NCBI GenBank assembly: GCA_026874595.1
Contig: CM049315.1
Span: 19,303,664 to 19,367,663 of the forward strand
Direction of reading: 5' to 3'
Length of the DNA stretch: 64,000 bases
Origin: Sipunculus nudus
Lineage: Eukaryota > Annelida > Sipuncula > Golfingiida > Sipunculidae
Below are positions 10,652-20,260 of the stretch, in pieces. Position 1 is the stretch's first letter. Every line of letters starts with the position of its first letter. Both the position numbers and the translations under genes were made by a program. The notes under the pieces were generated by a model, which saw only the letters and a list, made by a program, of their open reading frames with translations, searched no databases and was not told the DNA's origin.

Positions 10652-13600
10652 CTAAATACCCAGTCAGTCAGGAATAAAGCCATGTCCATAGCAGACTTTG
10701 TCTTAGAAAGGGACATAGATGTACTATGTATTACTGAGACTTGGCTGGGCTCTAGTACAGATGACATTGTGCTACAGGACCTGGTACCCATAGGCTATGA
10801 CATCCATCACGTCCCTCGACCAGGAAATAGGCGCGGAGGAGGTGTTGCAGTGCTGTACAAGTCTGGCCTTATATTTAGTGTGCATGTTTCAACCACTAGC
10901 TCAATGTTTACTCAGTTTGAATATATTGAATGCTCCATTGGATATGAAAAGTGCTTCATCAGGCTGTGTGTAATATACAGACCTCCACCTTCACGTGAAA
11001 ATGGATTGAAGATAAATGCTTTTTTTCTTGAGTGGGTTACCTTTATGGACAAACTCTCCTTAGTGTCAGAGAGTGTATATGTGACAGGAGACCTAAATTT
11101 TCACATTGATGATCCAGGCAATAGAGATGCTCAGCAGCTTGTCAGTCACCTAGATGCCCTTGGTTTTATACAGCATGTCACTCAGCCCACACACAAAAGG
11201 GGTCATACATTAGATGTACTTATCACTCGGGAAGATGATCCTACCTTAATGGGTATACCATCCATACTTGACCCATGCCTTGGGGATTCTGCAGGACATA
11301 ACTGTGGTGATCATTTGGCTGTGCTGTTTGGTGTAGACATAAAGAAACCAGGCTGTGTACGCAAGGAGGTCAGTTACAGAAAACTGCGCGCCATCAGTGT
11401 TTATGATTTTCAGCATGATGCATCACTGTCCCCAGCCATCCATGACCTGGACAAGTATCTTGACACCTTAGTGCAGGCATACAACACCACTCTGGCAAGT
11501 CTCATTGATAAGCATGCACCGCTTATCACCAAGCAGACAACCCTCAGGCCCCATGCTCCTTGGTATACCGAGGAGCTACGGGAGGAAAAGCACATGAAAA
11601 GGAGTCTGGAGCGTACTTGGAGAAACACAAGACTAACTGTACACCACCAGCTCTTCAAAGAACAGTGCAAGGCAGTAAATAGAAAGCTCCATCGGGCAAA
11701 GCAGGATTTCTATACCATCAAGATTTCTGAGTGCAAAAGGGATCAGAAAAGGCTGTTTGCACTGGCCAGGAAGCTTATGGGTGAGTCTGACAAAGGGACT
11801 TTGCCTAACCACAGGTCGTCTAGAGAACTAGCTGATCACTTTGGTGAGTTTTTCATAAATAAAATTACTACCATCCGCAATAATATCAGCTTTGAGAGCT
11901 CAACAGCCTTCGATGTAGAAGCAGAGCCAGTCTATGATGGTGTGCCTCTCACAGAGTTCACTCCTGTTACAGAAGAGGAGGTACAGAGATTGGTCTCAAA
12001 AGCGCCTTGCAAGTCATGTGACCTTGACCCCCTCCCTACTTGGCTCATCAAGGAGTGCTCCACTCAGCTAACCCCACTGATCACCGCTATCATTAATAGA
12101 TCCCTGACCACTTCTACAGTACCAGCATCCTTCAAGACAGCTCTAGTCAGACCACTGCTCAAGAAGAAAGGGCTGGACCAGGATACTTTAAAAAACTACA
12201 GGCCTGTGTCGAACTTGCCATTTATTTCCAAGCTGATGGAGAAGGCAGTATCTAGTCGCATAGAGAACCACCTACAAAAATACCATCTCCACGATGACTT
12301 CCAGTCCGCATACCGCGTCGGTCACTCTACAGAGTCGGCACTGCTGAAGGTCCAGGCAGATATTATGGAGTCTCTTGACCATGGAAACTGTGTCGTTCTC
12401 GTTATGCTGGACCTCTCGGCAGCGTTCGACACTATTGACCATAACATCCTACTGGACCGCCTTCGTCACCGCTTTGGTATTACTTCACGAGCACTGGACT
12501 GGTTTCGCTCATACTTTGAGGGTAGGACACAATGTGTGGCCATAGGGGACGCCAAGTCAACTCCGCAGGTGTTGCAGTATGGTGTGCCTCAAGGATCAGT
12601 GCTGGGGCCAAAGGCATATTGTATGTATACCAGACCTGTTTCTGATATCATAAGGAACCATGGTTTCAAATATCACTGCTATGCAGATGATTCACAGATC
12701 TACACTATGGCCAAACCATCAGGAAACTGGGATGATATATTCTCCCGAATCCAGGTGTTAGCAGAGGAAGTGAAGGGATGGATGAACAGCAATATGTTAA
12801 AGTTAAATCAAGATAAGACAGAGGTCATCATTTTCCACCCTAAGCAGTGCGAAAATCTGTTCAGGGATTTAAGTGTTACCATTGCAAGTCACCGTATTGC
12901 CCCAGCTAAACAGGTCAAGAACCTTGGCCTGGTGCAGGATTGTCATCTCACCATGGCATCCCAAGTAAATGCCATTAGCAGGACCTGCTATTTTCAGCTG
13001 CGGAACATCGGTGCCATCCGGAAGTACATTACAGCAGATGCATGCAGGACACTAGTTCAAGCCACTATCACATCGAGGCTGGACTATGCCAACTCTCTGC
13101 TATATGGAATACCACGCACCCTTATGAATCGCCTACAGAGAGTACAAAATGCTGCTGCCAGGCTTATCACAAGGACACGCAGAAGGGACCACATCTCACC
13201 TGTGTTGGCCAGTCTTCATTGGCTTCTGGTGGAATATAGATGCAAGTTCAAGGTCCTGGTGTTCACATACCAAGCACTTGCAGGCATTGCTCCACAATAC
13301 ATCTGTGACCTTGTGCAACGCCGCCGACCTGCTCGGACTCTAAGATCCTCCTCAAAGTCCTTGCTTGTCGTACCAAAAACGCGGACTGTAACATATGGTG
13401 ACCGTAGTTTTAAAGCGGCTGCACCAACACTTTGGAATGAACTTCCTGATATTTTAAGGGATGCACCATCGCTCTTGGCTTTCCGCAAAGGACTAAAAAC
13501 CCATCTCTTTAAACAGGCACACACACTGATAAATAGCGCCAAATAGTGAGAGTGCGAGTCACTATGTTTTACTGCAGAGGACTTCATTTTTAATCAGCAT

Positions 13601-13868
13601 TATAGCCATTAACTGAGTGGAATAATTAGTTTTTTTTTATCATCTCTTATCCTATTGCTTTTATCATATATTAATTTTTTACTTTAAATGGACTTTCGGT
13701 TTTAACTTGGAGACTAGGTTTTTAAATCTAGTCTCTAAATGGATATTAGTGTTTTTTCAACTCTTTCATTTTACATGACTGCCTAATGTAAAGCCCTTTA
13801 GAGCGATAATCTTATTGGATAAAGCGCTATAAAAATGTTGTAATATAATAATAATAATAATAATAATA
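10652..13868 (+). mobile_element. CR1/L2-like LINE, 5'-truncated, inserted in exon
   Basis: It contains an endonuclease-RT ORF, about 300 bp of 3' UTR, and a tail GCGCTATAAAAATG followed by ATA repeats (13847-13868), as common in CR1/L2-group LINEs. The left end begins inside the endonuclease N-terminal region, so ORF1 and the 5' UTR are absent. The flanking exon is continuous across the insertion when compared with other copies. Confidence 0.88.
10682..13546 (+). CDS. LINE ORF2: endonuclease-reverse transcriptase (5'-truncated)
   Basis: 954 codons without a break; the open frame actually begins a few codons before the first ATG, at the truncation. The APE-type endonuclease spans about residues 1-220: DVLCITETWLG with the catalytic Glu, VTGDLNFH with the Asp-Asn pair, and NCGDHLAV where most relatives have Ser-Asp-His. 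RT spans about residues 440-700: KNYRPVSNLPFISKLMEK, MLDLSAAFDTIDHN (motif A), GVPQGSVLGP (motif B) and HCYADDSQIY (catalytic YADD). The C-terminal part has SRLDYANSLLYG and LHWLLVEYRCKFK, typical of CR1/L2-like ORF2. The enzyme would nick DNA and copy its RNA in place. Lack of the 5' end argues against autonomous activity. Confidence 0.88.
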   Translation: MSIADFVLERDIDVLCITETWLGSSTDDIVLQDLVPIGYDIHHVPRPGNRRGGGVAVLYKSGLIFSVHVSTTSSMFTQFEYIECSIGYEKCFIRLCVIYRPPPSRENGLKINAFFLEWVTFMDKLSLVSESVYVTGDLNFHIDDPGNRDAQQLVSHLDALGFIQHVTQPTHKRGHTLDVLITREDDPTLMGIPSILDPCLGDSAGHNCGDHLAVLFGVDIKKPGCVRKEVSYRKLRAISVYDFQHDASLSPAIHDLDKYLDTLVQAYNTTLASLIDKHAPLITKQTTLRPHAPWYTEELREEKHMKRSLERTWRNTRLTVHHQLFKEQCKAVNRKLHRAKQDFYTIKISECKRDQKRLFALARKLMGESDKGTLPNHRSSRELADHFGEFFINKITTIRNNISFESSTAFDVEAEPVYDGVPLTEFTPVTEEEVQRLVSKAPCKSCDLDPLPTWLIKECSTQLTPLITAIINRSLTTSTVPASFKTALVRPLLKKKGLDQDTLKNYRPVSNLPFISKLMEKAVSSRIENHLQKYHLHDDFQSAYRVGHSTESALLKVQADIMESLDHGNCVVLVMLDLSAAFDTIDHNILLDRLRHRFGITSRALDWFRSYFEGRTQCVAIGDAKSTPQVLQYGVPQGSVLGPKAYCMYTRPVSDIIRNHGFKYHCYADDSQIYTMAKPSGNWDDIFSRIQVLAEEVKGWMNSNMLKLNQDKTEVIIFHPKQCENLFRDLSVTIASHRIAPAKQVKNLGLVQDCHLTMASQVNAISRTCYFQLRNIGAIRKYITADACRTLVQATITSRLDYANSLLYGIPRTLMNRLQRVQNAAARLITRTRRRDHISPVLASLHWLLVEYRCKFKVLVFTYQALAGIAPQYICDLVQRRRPARTLRSSSKSLLVVPKTRTVTYGDRSFKAAAPTLWNELPDILRDAPSLLAFRKGLKTHLFKQAHTLINSAK

Positions 13869-14034
13869 ACTGGCCAACAAATCAGAACTGGGCGCCAATT
13901 TACAAGTTCAGTAAGTGCCTGAGCTTTTATAATATATCCAATTTTATTTCAACATTTGGTATGCTTCACACTGTAAGAATTTATTCAGCTAACTTGTCTA
14001 CGGCACATAAGTGTATAGTTGTAACACAGAACAC
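13869..14034 (+). pseudogene. Unrecognised exon, copy A, after LINE and before Copia LTR
   Basis: The exon continues with NWAPIYKFSKCLSFYNISNF and HTVRIYSANLSTAHKCIVVT, then ends at AACAC where the Copia 5' LTR begins. The matching 3' half lies beyond the Copia/gypsy complex at 23293. Confidence 0.6.
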
Positions 14035-14328
14035 TGTTAAGTAATGCTATTACATATGTATTTTTGTGATAATTTTGTTACTGTCAGATATCGTATACTC
14101 AAGATTTCTCCCGGACCTACATGTTATTGTATCCCGGACATCCAAATTTTTGTATTAGTAAAGGTCAAGGTCTTTTCCGTGAACCGGTAGTAGTGAACCC
14201 CCGTTTTATATAGGAATCACAAAATTAAGATGTTCACATGAAAGGGCTGTGTGTGAGCCAGTTATTTGTATCGCTGTGAATAAAGTCTGGAGTACCCCAC
14301 TACTCTCGTCGTTATGTCTAACCCAACA
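14035..14328 (+). repeat. Copia copy 2 5' LTR
   Basis: TGTTAAG...CCAACA, 294 bp. TATA-like TTTTATATAG at 14204-14213 and AATAAA at 14279-14284. The gag ATG (14314) lies inside the last 15 bases of the LTR. Confidence 0.88.
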
Positions 14329-15642
14329 AGTAATGAGCCCAGACGCGGCAGGCCTGTTTTCGACGGGAATGAAGAGAAGTATGAACTGTGGGAGGTAAAA
14401 TCTATCAGTCACTTGCGTTTTCAAAAAGTCCATGATACCATTCTGCCAGCGGCGGAAGGAGGCATAGCGGAAACTAACGTTGAAGTTAGCTAAAATGCCG
14501 AAGCATTTGCAGAACTTTCTCTGTCTATAGATGATAGATCACTATCTCTCATATTGCGAGATGCAAAGAATGATGGCAGGAAGGCTCTAGGAATACTAAG
14601 GAAATATTATCTGTCGACCAGTGAGACACGGGTGATCGGACTTTTCACGGAGTTGACAAGTTTAAAGAAAGGTGAAAGCGAGACACTCACAGATTATTTA
14701 CTACGTGCTGAAATAGCCGCAGCTCTGTTGAAAAATGCTGGTGAAACTGTAAGTGACAATTTACTGATAGCAATGATTCTTAAAGGTCTACCCACCGAAT
14801 TTAAATCCTTTGTAACTGTTACTACTCAAAGAAAAGACCCCCATGATCTGGTATCGTTTAAAGCTGCACTGAGAACATATGAAGAAACAATGAGAGCCTG
14901 TGACCCAGATTCCAGTGACAATGTTATGGCAGTGCAATACCAGAGAGAATTTAGGTGTTACAGATGTGGAGAAATGGGGCACAGAAAGTTTGAGTGTAAA
15001 GCCAGAAGAAAAGAAGGCGACGGTGCTGTTGGTGGAATGAAAGAAAGTAAGAAGAGATGGTGCAAATACTGTAAGAATTCGACCCATGATACACGTTTCT
15101 GCTGGAAGAAGCCAAAGGGTGATAGTGCTAAGGGTGTGTCAAGCAGTGAACACTCATTTGCTTTCAAAGTAACTGTTGAGCTCCAGGGAGCCGAGCTGGA
15201 GCATTGTGACTTTGTGAACTCTTTACTTGTTGATAATGGAGCGACAGCTCATATTTTGAATGATAAATCAAAGTTTTGCTCATTTGATAAGAATTTTGAT
15301 CCAGAGAAACATTACATTGAATTAGCTGATGGTAGTTGCATGAATAAACTTGCAGAAGGCCGTGGTCAAGCTAAGGTCAATTTAAGGGACAATAAAGGTA
15401 TTGAAAGAGAAGCTGTATTGGAAAATGCATTGTATGTACCAAGCTTTAAGCAAAACATCTTTTCTGTCCAGTGTGCTACAAGTAGGGGATCAACAGTTAA
15501 ATTTAAAGGAAATACTGCTGAGTTAAAGCATAAAAGTGGTACTGTATTTGAAATAGAAAAGTGTGGTCAACTTTATTTCTTGAATAGTGCCCTGTGTTCA
15601 AAGAAAGCATCACATTCACTGAGAGAGTGGCATGAAATATAG
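14314..15642 (+). pseudogene. Copia copy 2 gag-NC-protease
   Basis: The start ATG is at 14314 in the LTR; the N-terminus has FDGNEEKYELWEVKSISHLR, typical of a UBN2 Gag. A TAA at about 14491-14493 interrupts gag; copy 1 has AAA there. The frame is then open from 14494 to 15639: Gag helices, the CCHC knuckles CYRCGEMGHRKFEC and CKYCKNSTHDTRFC, and protease. The protease active site reads LLVDNGATAHIL: the invariant Thr after Asp is Asn (15235-15237), which should cripple it. The frame ends at TAG 15640-15642, the same stop as in copy 1. Confidence 0.85.
14329..14344 (+). promoter_or_regulatory. Candidate primer binding site (internal initiator tRNA-Met type)
   Basis: Directly after the LTR, AGTAATGAGCCCAGAC resembles the primer site of Drosophila copia, which pairs with the anticodon region of initiator tRNA-Met (core TTATGGGCCCAG; 10 of 12 positions agree here). 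No site for the tRNA 3' end (TGG...) is seen. It doubles as gag coding sequence. The tRNA sequence is recalled, not searched. Confidence 0.4.
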
Positions 15643-16845
15643 GGTCATTGTAATGTCAATGATGTATTGAAACTTGAAAGTGTAGTTGATGGAATGAAAA
15701 TCACTGACAAGAATTTTGGAGACTGCAATGTATGTATCAAAGCTAAGATGACATATGAAAGGTCAAGGGTACCTGATGTTAGAGCAAAGACTCCTCTAGA
15801 ATTTGTACATTGTGATTTGGCAGGGCCTGTAACTCCGACAGCGAGGGAGGGATTTAAATATTCTATCTGTTTTACAGATGATTTTTCAGGTTTGATTACT
15901 ATGTATTTCCTGAAGAGTAAGGATGACACTGTTAAGGCTACAAAAAAAATTCTTAGCGGATGTAGCGCCCTATGGTACTGTAAAGAGGTTAAGAAGTGAC
16001 AATGGAGGTGAGTTTATGTCCAGAGAGTTCAAAGATTTGATGATAGATAACAAGATAAAACATGAAACCTCTGCACCAAGGTCCCCTCATCAAAATGGTT
16101 CAGCAGAAAGACAGTGGAGGACTGTATATGATATGGCTAGATGTCTATTACTTGAGTCAGGTTTACCTAAATACTTGTGGACCTATGCTGTCATGTCAGC
16201 TATGTACATCAGAAACAGGTGTTTCAATCCTAGGCTGGGTAAAACTCCATTTGAAGCATTCACAGGTATAAAGCCAAATGTAAGCAATATGCATTCTTTT
16301 GGTTCTCAGTGTTTTGCATACATTGATGATAAGAAGAAATTAGATCCTAGAAGTGAGGAGGGCGTGTTTGTGAGCTATGATCGTGGTAGTCCTGCCTTCC
16401 TGATATATTTCCCCTCCGAGAATAAAATCAGAAGAGTTAGGTGTGTTGGATTCACAGAGAGAAAGCCTGTATCCGAGCAGGAATTGTACAATGATGTACC
16501 TAGTAGGAGCAAGGTCTCTGAACAACTATCTGATCAGGTTTCAGATGAAATAGAAAGTCAGGAGGTGAAACCAGCCCCGGTGGCTGAAGAGCAAGAGAGG
16601 GTAGAATCTCTAGCAGAAGGAGCAGTAGGAGGTGTTGATACTAAAGATGTTGCAGAGAAAAGGTATCCCAGTAGAGAACGTGGTATGCCCAAGAAATTTG
16701 ATGATTATATATGTGTCTCCCAGGAGTATTGTACTGAAGATTACTGTTATAGTGTTGAATATATACCTCAATGTTTTGAGGAAGCTGTACATTGTGAGGC
16801 TGCTAGTGAATGGCGCAAAGCTATGGATTCTGGATGGAGTCCCTG
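15643..16845 (+). pseudogene. Copia copy 2 integrase
   Basis: Same architecture as copy 1: CNVCIKAKM zinc region, then Asp, Asp and Glu of the DDE core in HCDLAGP, LRSDNGGEF and SPHQNGSAER. The A8 run at 15942-15949 again marks a change of open frame, and a further change lies near 16826-16836, each exactly 9741 bases from its counterpart in copy 1. No indels separate the copies between the first stop and the end of this region. Confidence 0.85.
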
Positions 16846-18300
16846 GTGAAAAATGACACATTTGAGGTTACAGAGTTACCTAAGGGAAAAACACTTATTA
16901 GTGGGAAATGGGTGTACACAACGAAGCTAGACTCTGATGGGAATGTAAATCATAAGGCTAGGTATGTAGCTACAGGTTACTCTCAGAAAGAAAATATTGA
17001 TTATAATGAAACATTTTCACCTACTGCACATATGACCTCTATCAGAATGCTAATGCAAGCAGCTGTAGATGATGATTTACTTGTACATCAGATGGATGTT
17101 AAGACTGCTTATTTAAATGCACCTATAGACTGTGACTTGTATGTTAAGCAACCTGAAGGTTATGCTGTATGTGATGAAGGTAATGCCGATCTTGTGTGGA
17201 AGTTAAAGAAATCTCTGTATGGTCTAAAGCAAAGTGGTAGGAACTGGAACTACCTTTTACATACTCATTTGTGTGATGATGATTTTGAACAGTCAGACGC
17301 TGATCCATGCATGTACAGAAAGACTACTGACAAAGGGAAGGTGATAATCATTTTCTGGGTTGATGATATTATTATTGCAGCTAGTAATGAGGATTTGTTG
17401 AACAATGTAAAATCATCTCTGTCACAAACTTTTCAGATGAAAGATCTGGGTGAGCTTAACTGGTTTCTAGGCATTGAATTTACGAAAACTGATGACTGCA
17501 TTATTATGTCCCAGAGAAAATATTTTGGAAAGATATTAGAAAAATTTGGAATGAGTAATTGTAAGACTAGAAAATCCCCTTGTGATGAAGGTCTGGATAA
17601 GGAGGCGGACACCTCGCCTACTCTTGATGATCCTAGAATATATAGAGAAATGGTTGGTAGTTTGATATATGCAGTGACAGCAACCAGACCAGATTTGAGC
17701 TATGTTGTTACCAAACTTTCACAAAAGATGTCCAATCCAACAACACATGATTTTACTGTGGCAAAAGGTGTTCTAAGATACTTGCAGGGAACACTAGATT
17801 ATACACTAATTTTCAGAAAATCTGAAGAAAAAGGACATCTTCAGGGCTACTGCGACGCAGATTGGGCGTCATCATATTCAGATAGAAAGAGTTTTTTGGG
17901 CTATGTGTATCAGTTGAGCAAAGGTAGTAGTTTCATTTCATTGAAATGTAAGAAACAAACAGTAGTGGCTCTATCGAGTTGTGAGGCTGAATATATTGCT
18001 TTATCAACATGTGTCCAGGAGGCATTGTTTCTTAGGAAACTCATCATATTTATATTTGGAACAAAATCTTGTGATCTAAGTGTTAAAATTGGTGTAGACA
18101 ATCAAGGCACTATTGCATTAGCGAAAAATCCTGTACATCAACAAAGATCAAAACATATTGATGTAAGATATCATTTCCTGAGAGATGCCGTTTCAAATGG
18201 CCATGTTGAACTGCGGTATGTACCATCAAGTGAAAATGTTGCAGATGTGTTTACAAAACCTGTATCAGGTCGTAGAATTGTTAATTTATTACGGTATTAA
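16810..18300 (+). CDS. Copia copy 2 reverse transcriptase-RNase H
   Basis: An uninterrupted 496-codon frame, the best preserved Copia part here. RVT_2 motifs are QMDVKTAYLNAP, YGLKQSGRNW and FWVDDIIIA (catalytic Asp pair). RNase H motifs are GYCDADWASSY, LSSCEAEYIAL and GVDNQGTIALAKNP. The normal C-terminus has KHIDVRYHFLRD and ADVFTKPVSGRRIV, ending at TAA 18298-18300. It is not translated in frame with the upstream integrase as the sequence stands. It is followed by the polypurine tract AACAGGGGG and the 3' LTR. Confidence 0.88.
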   Translation: MAQSYGFWMESLVKNDTFEVTELPKGKTLISGKWVYTTKLDSDGNVNHKARYVATGYSQKENIDYNETFSPTAHMTSIRMLMQAAVDDDLLVHQMDVKTAYLNAPIDCDLYVKQPEGYAVCDEGNADLVWKLKKSLYGLKQSGRNWNYLLHTHLCDDDFEQSDADPCMYRKTTDKGKVIIIFWVDDIIIAASNEDLLNNVKSSLSQTFQMKDLGELNWFLGIEFTKTDDCIIMSQRKYFGKILEKFGMSNCKTRKSPCDEGLDKEADTSPTLDDPRIYREMVGSLIYAVTATRPDLSYVVTKLSQKMSNPTTHDFTVAKGVLRYLQGTLDYTLIFRKSEEKGHLQGYCDADWASSYSDRKSFLGYVYQLSKGSSFISLKCKKQTVVALSSCEAEYIALSTCVQEALFLRKLIIFIFGTKSCDLSVKIGVDNQGTIALAKNPVHQQRSKHIDVRYHFLRDAVSNGHVELRYVPSSENVADVFTKPVSGRRIVNLLRY

Positions 18301-18333
18301 TGTAACAAAAGGTATCTCCAAAATAACAGGGGG

Positions 18334-18418
18334 TGTTAAGTAATGCTATTACATATGTATTTTTGTGATAATTTTGTTACTGTCAGATATTGTATACTCC
18401 GAGATTTCTCCCGGACCT
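18334..18418 (+). repeat. Copia copy 2 3' LTR, first 85 bp
   Basis: It matches the other LTRs up to CCCGGACCT, then joins gypsy coding sequence (TCTCTAAAGAGAG). The rest of an equivalent LTR appears at 22994-23292. Confidence 0.85.
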
Positions 18419-19263
18419 TCTCTAAAGAGAGTTACGCGGGGTGTTCAGTTCTAATCCAGGGCGTTAATTCGGAATTTTTAGAAGTTCCATTACACAGAGT
18501 GAAACTAGAATCTGATTTAGTCTCTGAATTTGTAACTGTAGGAGTTTGTTCAAAGTTGCAAGTCGAGGGCGTTTCGCTCCTCCTAGGCAACGATTTAGCT
18601 GGTGACAGAGTGAAAATTGATCCCAGAATGACAAAATTGCTGAGCACTGATAGGGACACAGACCTGCTCCAGCAGGAGTTTCCGGGCGTATTTCCAGGCT
18701 GTGTAGTGACTCGAGCGATGAGTAAAAAGGCAAGTCCGAAACCAGAGAGTTCTGTACTTGACCTCTCGCAAACCTTTATGGCGCATTCAAACGATGACGT
18801 CAGTGGCTTAAAGCCCGTTACGCGAGTAAATGTCAAATCGCCCGCATGTGACCCAAGTGGCACACCCAGTCCAAAGGACTCGACTACAAATGTAGTACAG
18901 GGCAAACAGACCCTGAATAGAAATCTCCAAAGGAGTACAAATGGCGTGAAATCGCTTGATCAAAATGGGCATGAACAGTTAAAGAAGGATAGGAGTGTAA
19001 AGAATGTAGAAGTTAGCATGAAAACTGATGATTTGATAGAAATGCAAAAGAAAGATCCTGATATTGCCTCCCTTAGAGAAAATGCCTTGACTAAAGAGGA
19101 AGCAGATAAAGTTCCATCTTGTTTCACCTTACAGAATGATGTACTAGTCAGAAAATATAGACCTCCCACCATACCAGCGGACGAAACGTGGAAAACTCTT
19201 TATCAAATTGTAGCCCCCCCCCCCCCCCCCGAGTATCGCCCAGAAATCTTTAAAACTTGCACA
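18419..19263 (+). pseudogene. Gypsy element 1 protease C-terminus and linker
   Basis: The sequence VEGVSLLLGNDLAGDRVKI matches KGVSLLLGNYLAGGNVTAY in element 2, downstream of its protease active site. The Asp-Thr-Gly itself is lost at the left junction. A charged linker follows (CVVTRAMSKKA..., VLDLSQTFM shared with element 2), then the start of the integrase Zn region after a C16 tract near 19214. The open frame here begins artificially in Copia LTR sequence. It ends at TGA 19264-19266 through a one-base shift. Confidence 0.75.
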
Positions 19264-19266
19264 TGA

Positions 19267-20260
19267 TCATCCTATGGCAGGACATTTGGGTGTCAGGAAA
19301 ACCAAACACAAAATTCTCCAACACTTCTATTGGCCCAAGTTAAAACGAGACGTGGTGAAATACTGTAAAACTTGTCATGTGTGTCAAATGATTGGAAAAC
19401 CAACCCACCAAATTAGTCCTGCGCCACTCTCGCCCATACCAACAACACATGATGCGTTTGAATCAGTAATACTTGACTGTGTAGGACCGCTAAGAAAAAC
19501 TAAACATGGCAATGAATATGTTCTAACAATCATGTGTACTGCAACTAGATTTCCAGAAGCTATTCCTCTTAGAACTATATCTGCAAAGAAAATTGTTGAA
19601 GCTCTGGTTAAATTCTTTACTACTTTTGGCTTGCCAAGAACAATACAAACGGATCAAGGTTCAAATTTCATGTCAAATATATTTGCCCAGGTTATGGCAG
19701 AGCTAGGCATAAAACACTACAAATCCAGTGCCTACCATCCTGAGAGTCAAGGTGCTCTAGAGCGATTTCACCAAACTCTCAAAAACATGATTAGAGCTTG
19801 TCTTGACACTGGGAACCAGTGGGATGAGGGTTTACCCTTTTTGATATTTGCGGCCAGAGAAGCAGTGCAAGAAAGCTTAGGGTTTAGCCCTTTTGAATTA
19901 GTGTATGGGCACTGTGTAAGAGGCCCCCTGGCGGTGTTAAAAGACACTTGGATGGAAAACAGTTGTCAAAGTAGCTTGTTAAAATATGTTCAGGAATTCA
20001 AGGAGAAATTAAGTTGGGCAAATGAAATCGCCCAAGAACATTTAAAGAAAGCCCAAAACAAAATGAAAGTATGGTATGACAAAAAGACGACAAAAAGAGA
20101 ATTTAAACCTGGTGATTAAGTTCTGGTATTATTCCCAATTCCAGGACATCCCCTGCAAGCAAAATACTCTTGACCATACAAAGTTGTTGAGCAGAAATCA
20201 GATTTGAATTATGTGATTGATACTCCTGATCGTAGAAAGTCGCAACAACTTTGTCATATA
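19267..20260 (+). pseudogene. Gypsy element 1 integrase
   Basis: The HHCC zinc finger (GHLGVRKTKHKILQHFYWP, then CKTCHVCQ) leads to the DDE core: ILDCVGP, IQTDQGSNF and HPESQGALERFH, with Asp, Asp and Glu in place. The C-terminus is a gypsy GPY/F-type domain ending near INMLKEYHD (about 20275). Two stops interrupt it: TAA at 20117-20119 (after FKPGD) and TGA near 20172 in the GPY/F region. It lies immediately before RT. Confidence 0.85.

Larger units (their letters stand above)
14035..18418 (+). mobile_element. Copia retrotransposon copy 2, cut in its 3' LTR
   Basis: It has a 5' LTR (14035-14328), full gag-pol, and the first 85 bp of the 3' LTR (18334-18418), where the sequence changes abruptly into gypsy protease coding sequence. 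It is inserted after AACAC in exon copy A, and AACAC is also found right of sister LTRs, suggesting a 5-bp target duplication. It is very close to copy 1: the 308-residue integrase stretch differs at about five residues. Confidence 0.9.

Noticed and set aside
18343-19266. A 307-residue protein
   Set aside because: A chimera of Copia LTR sequence and gypsy protease/linker across the junction at 18418.
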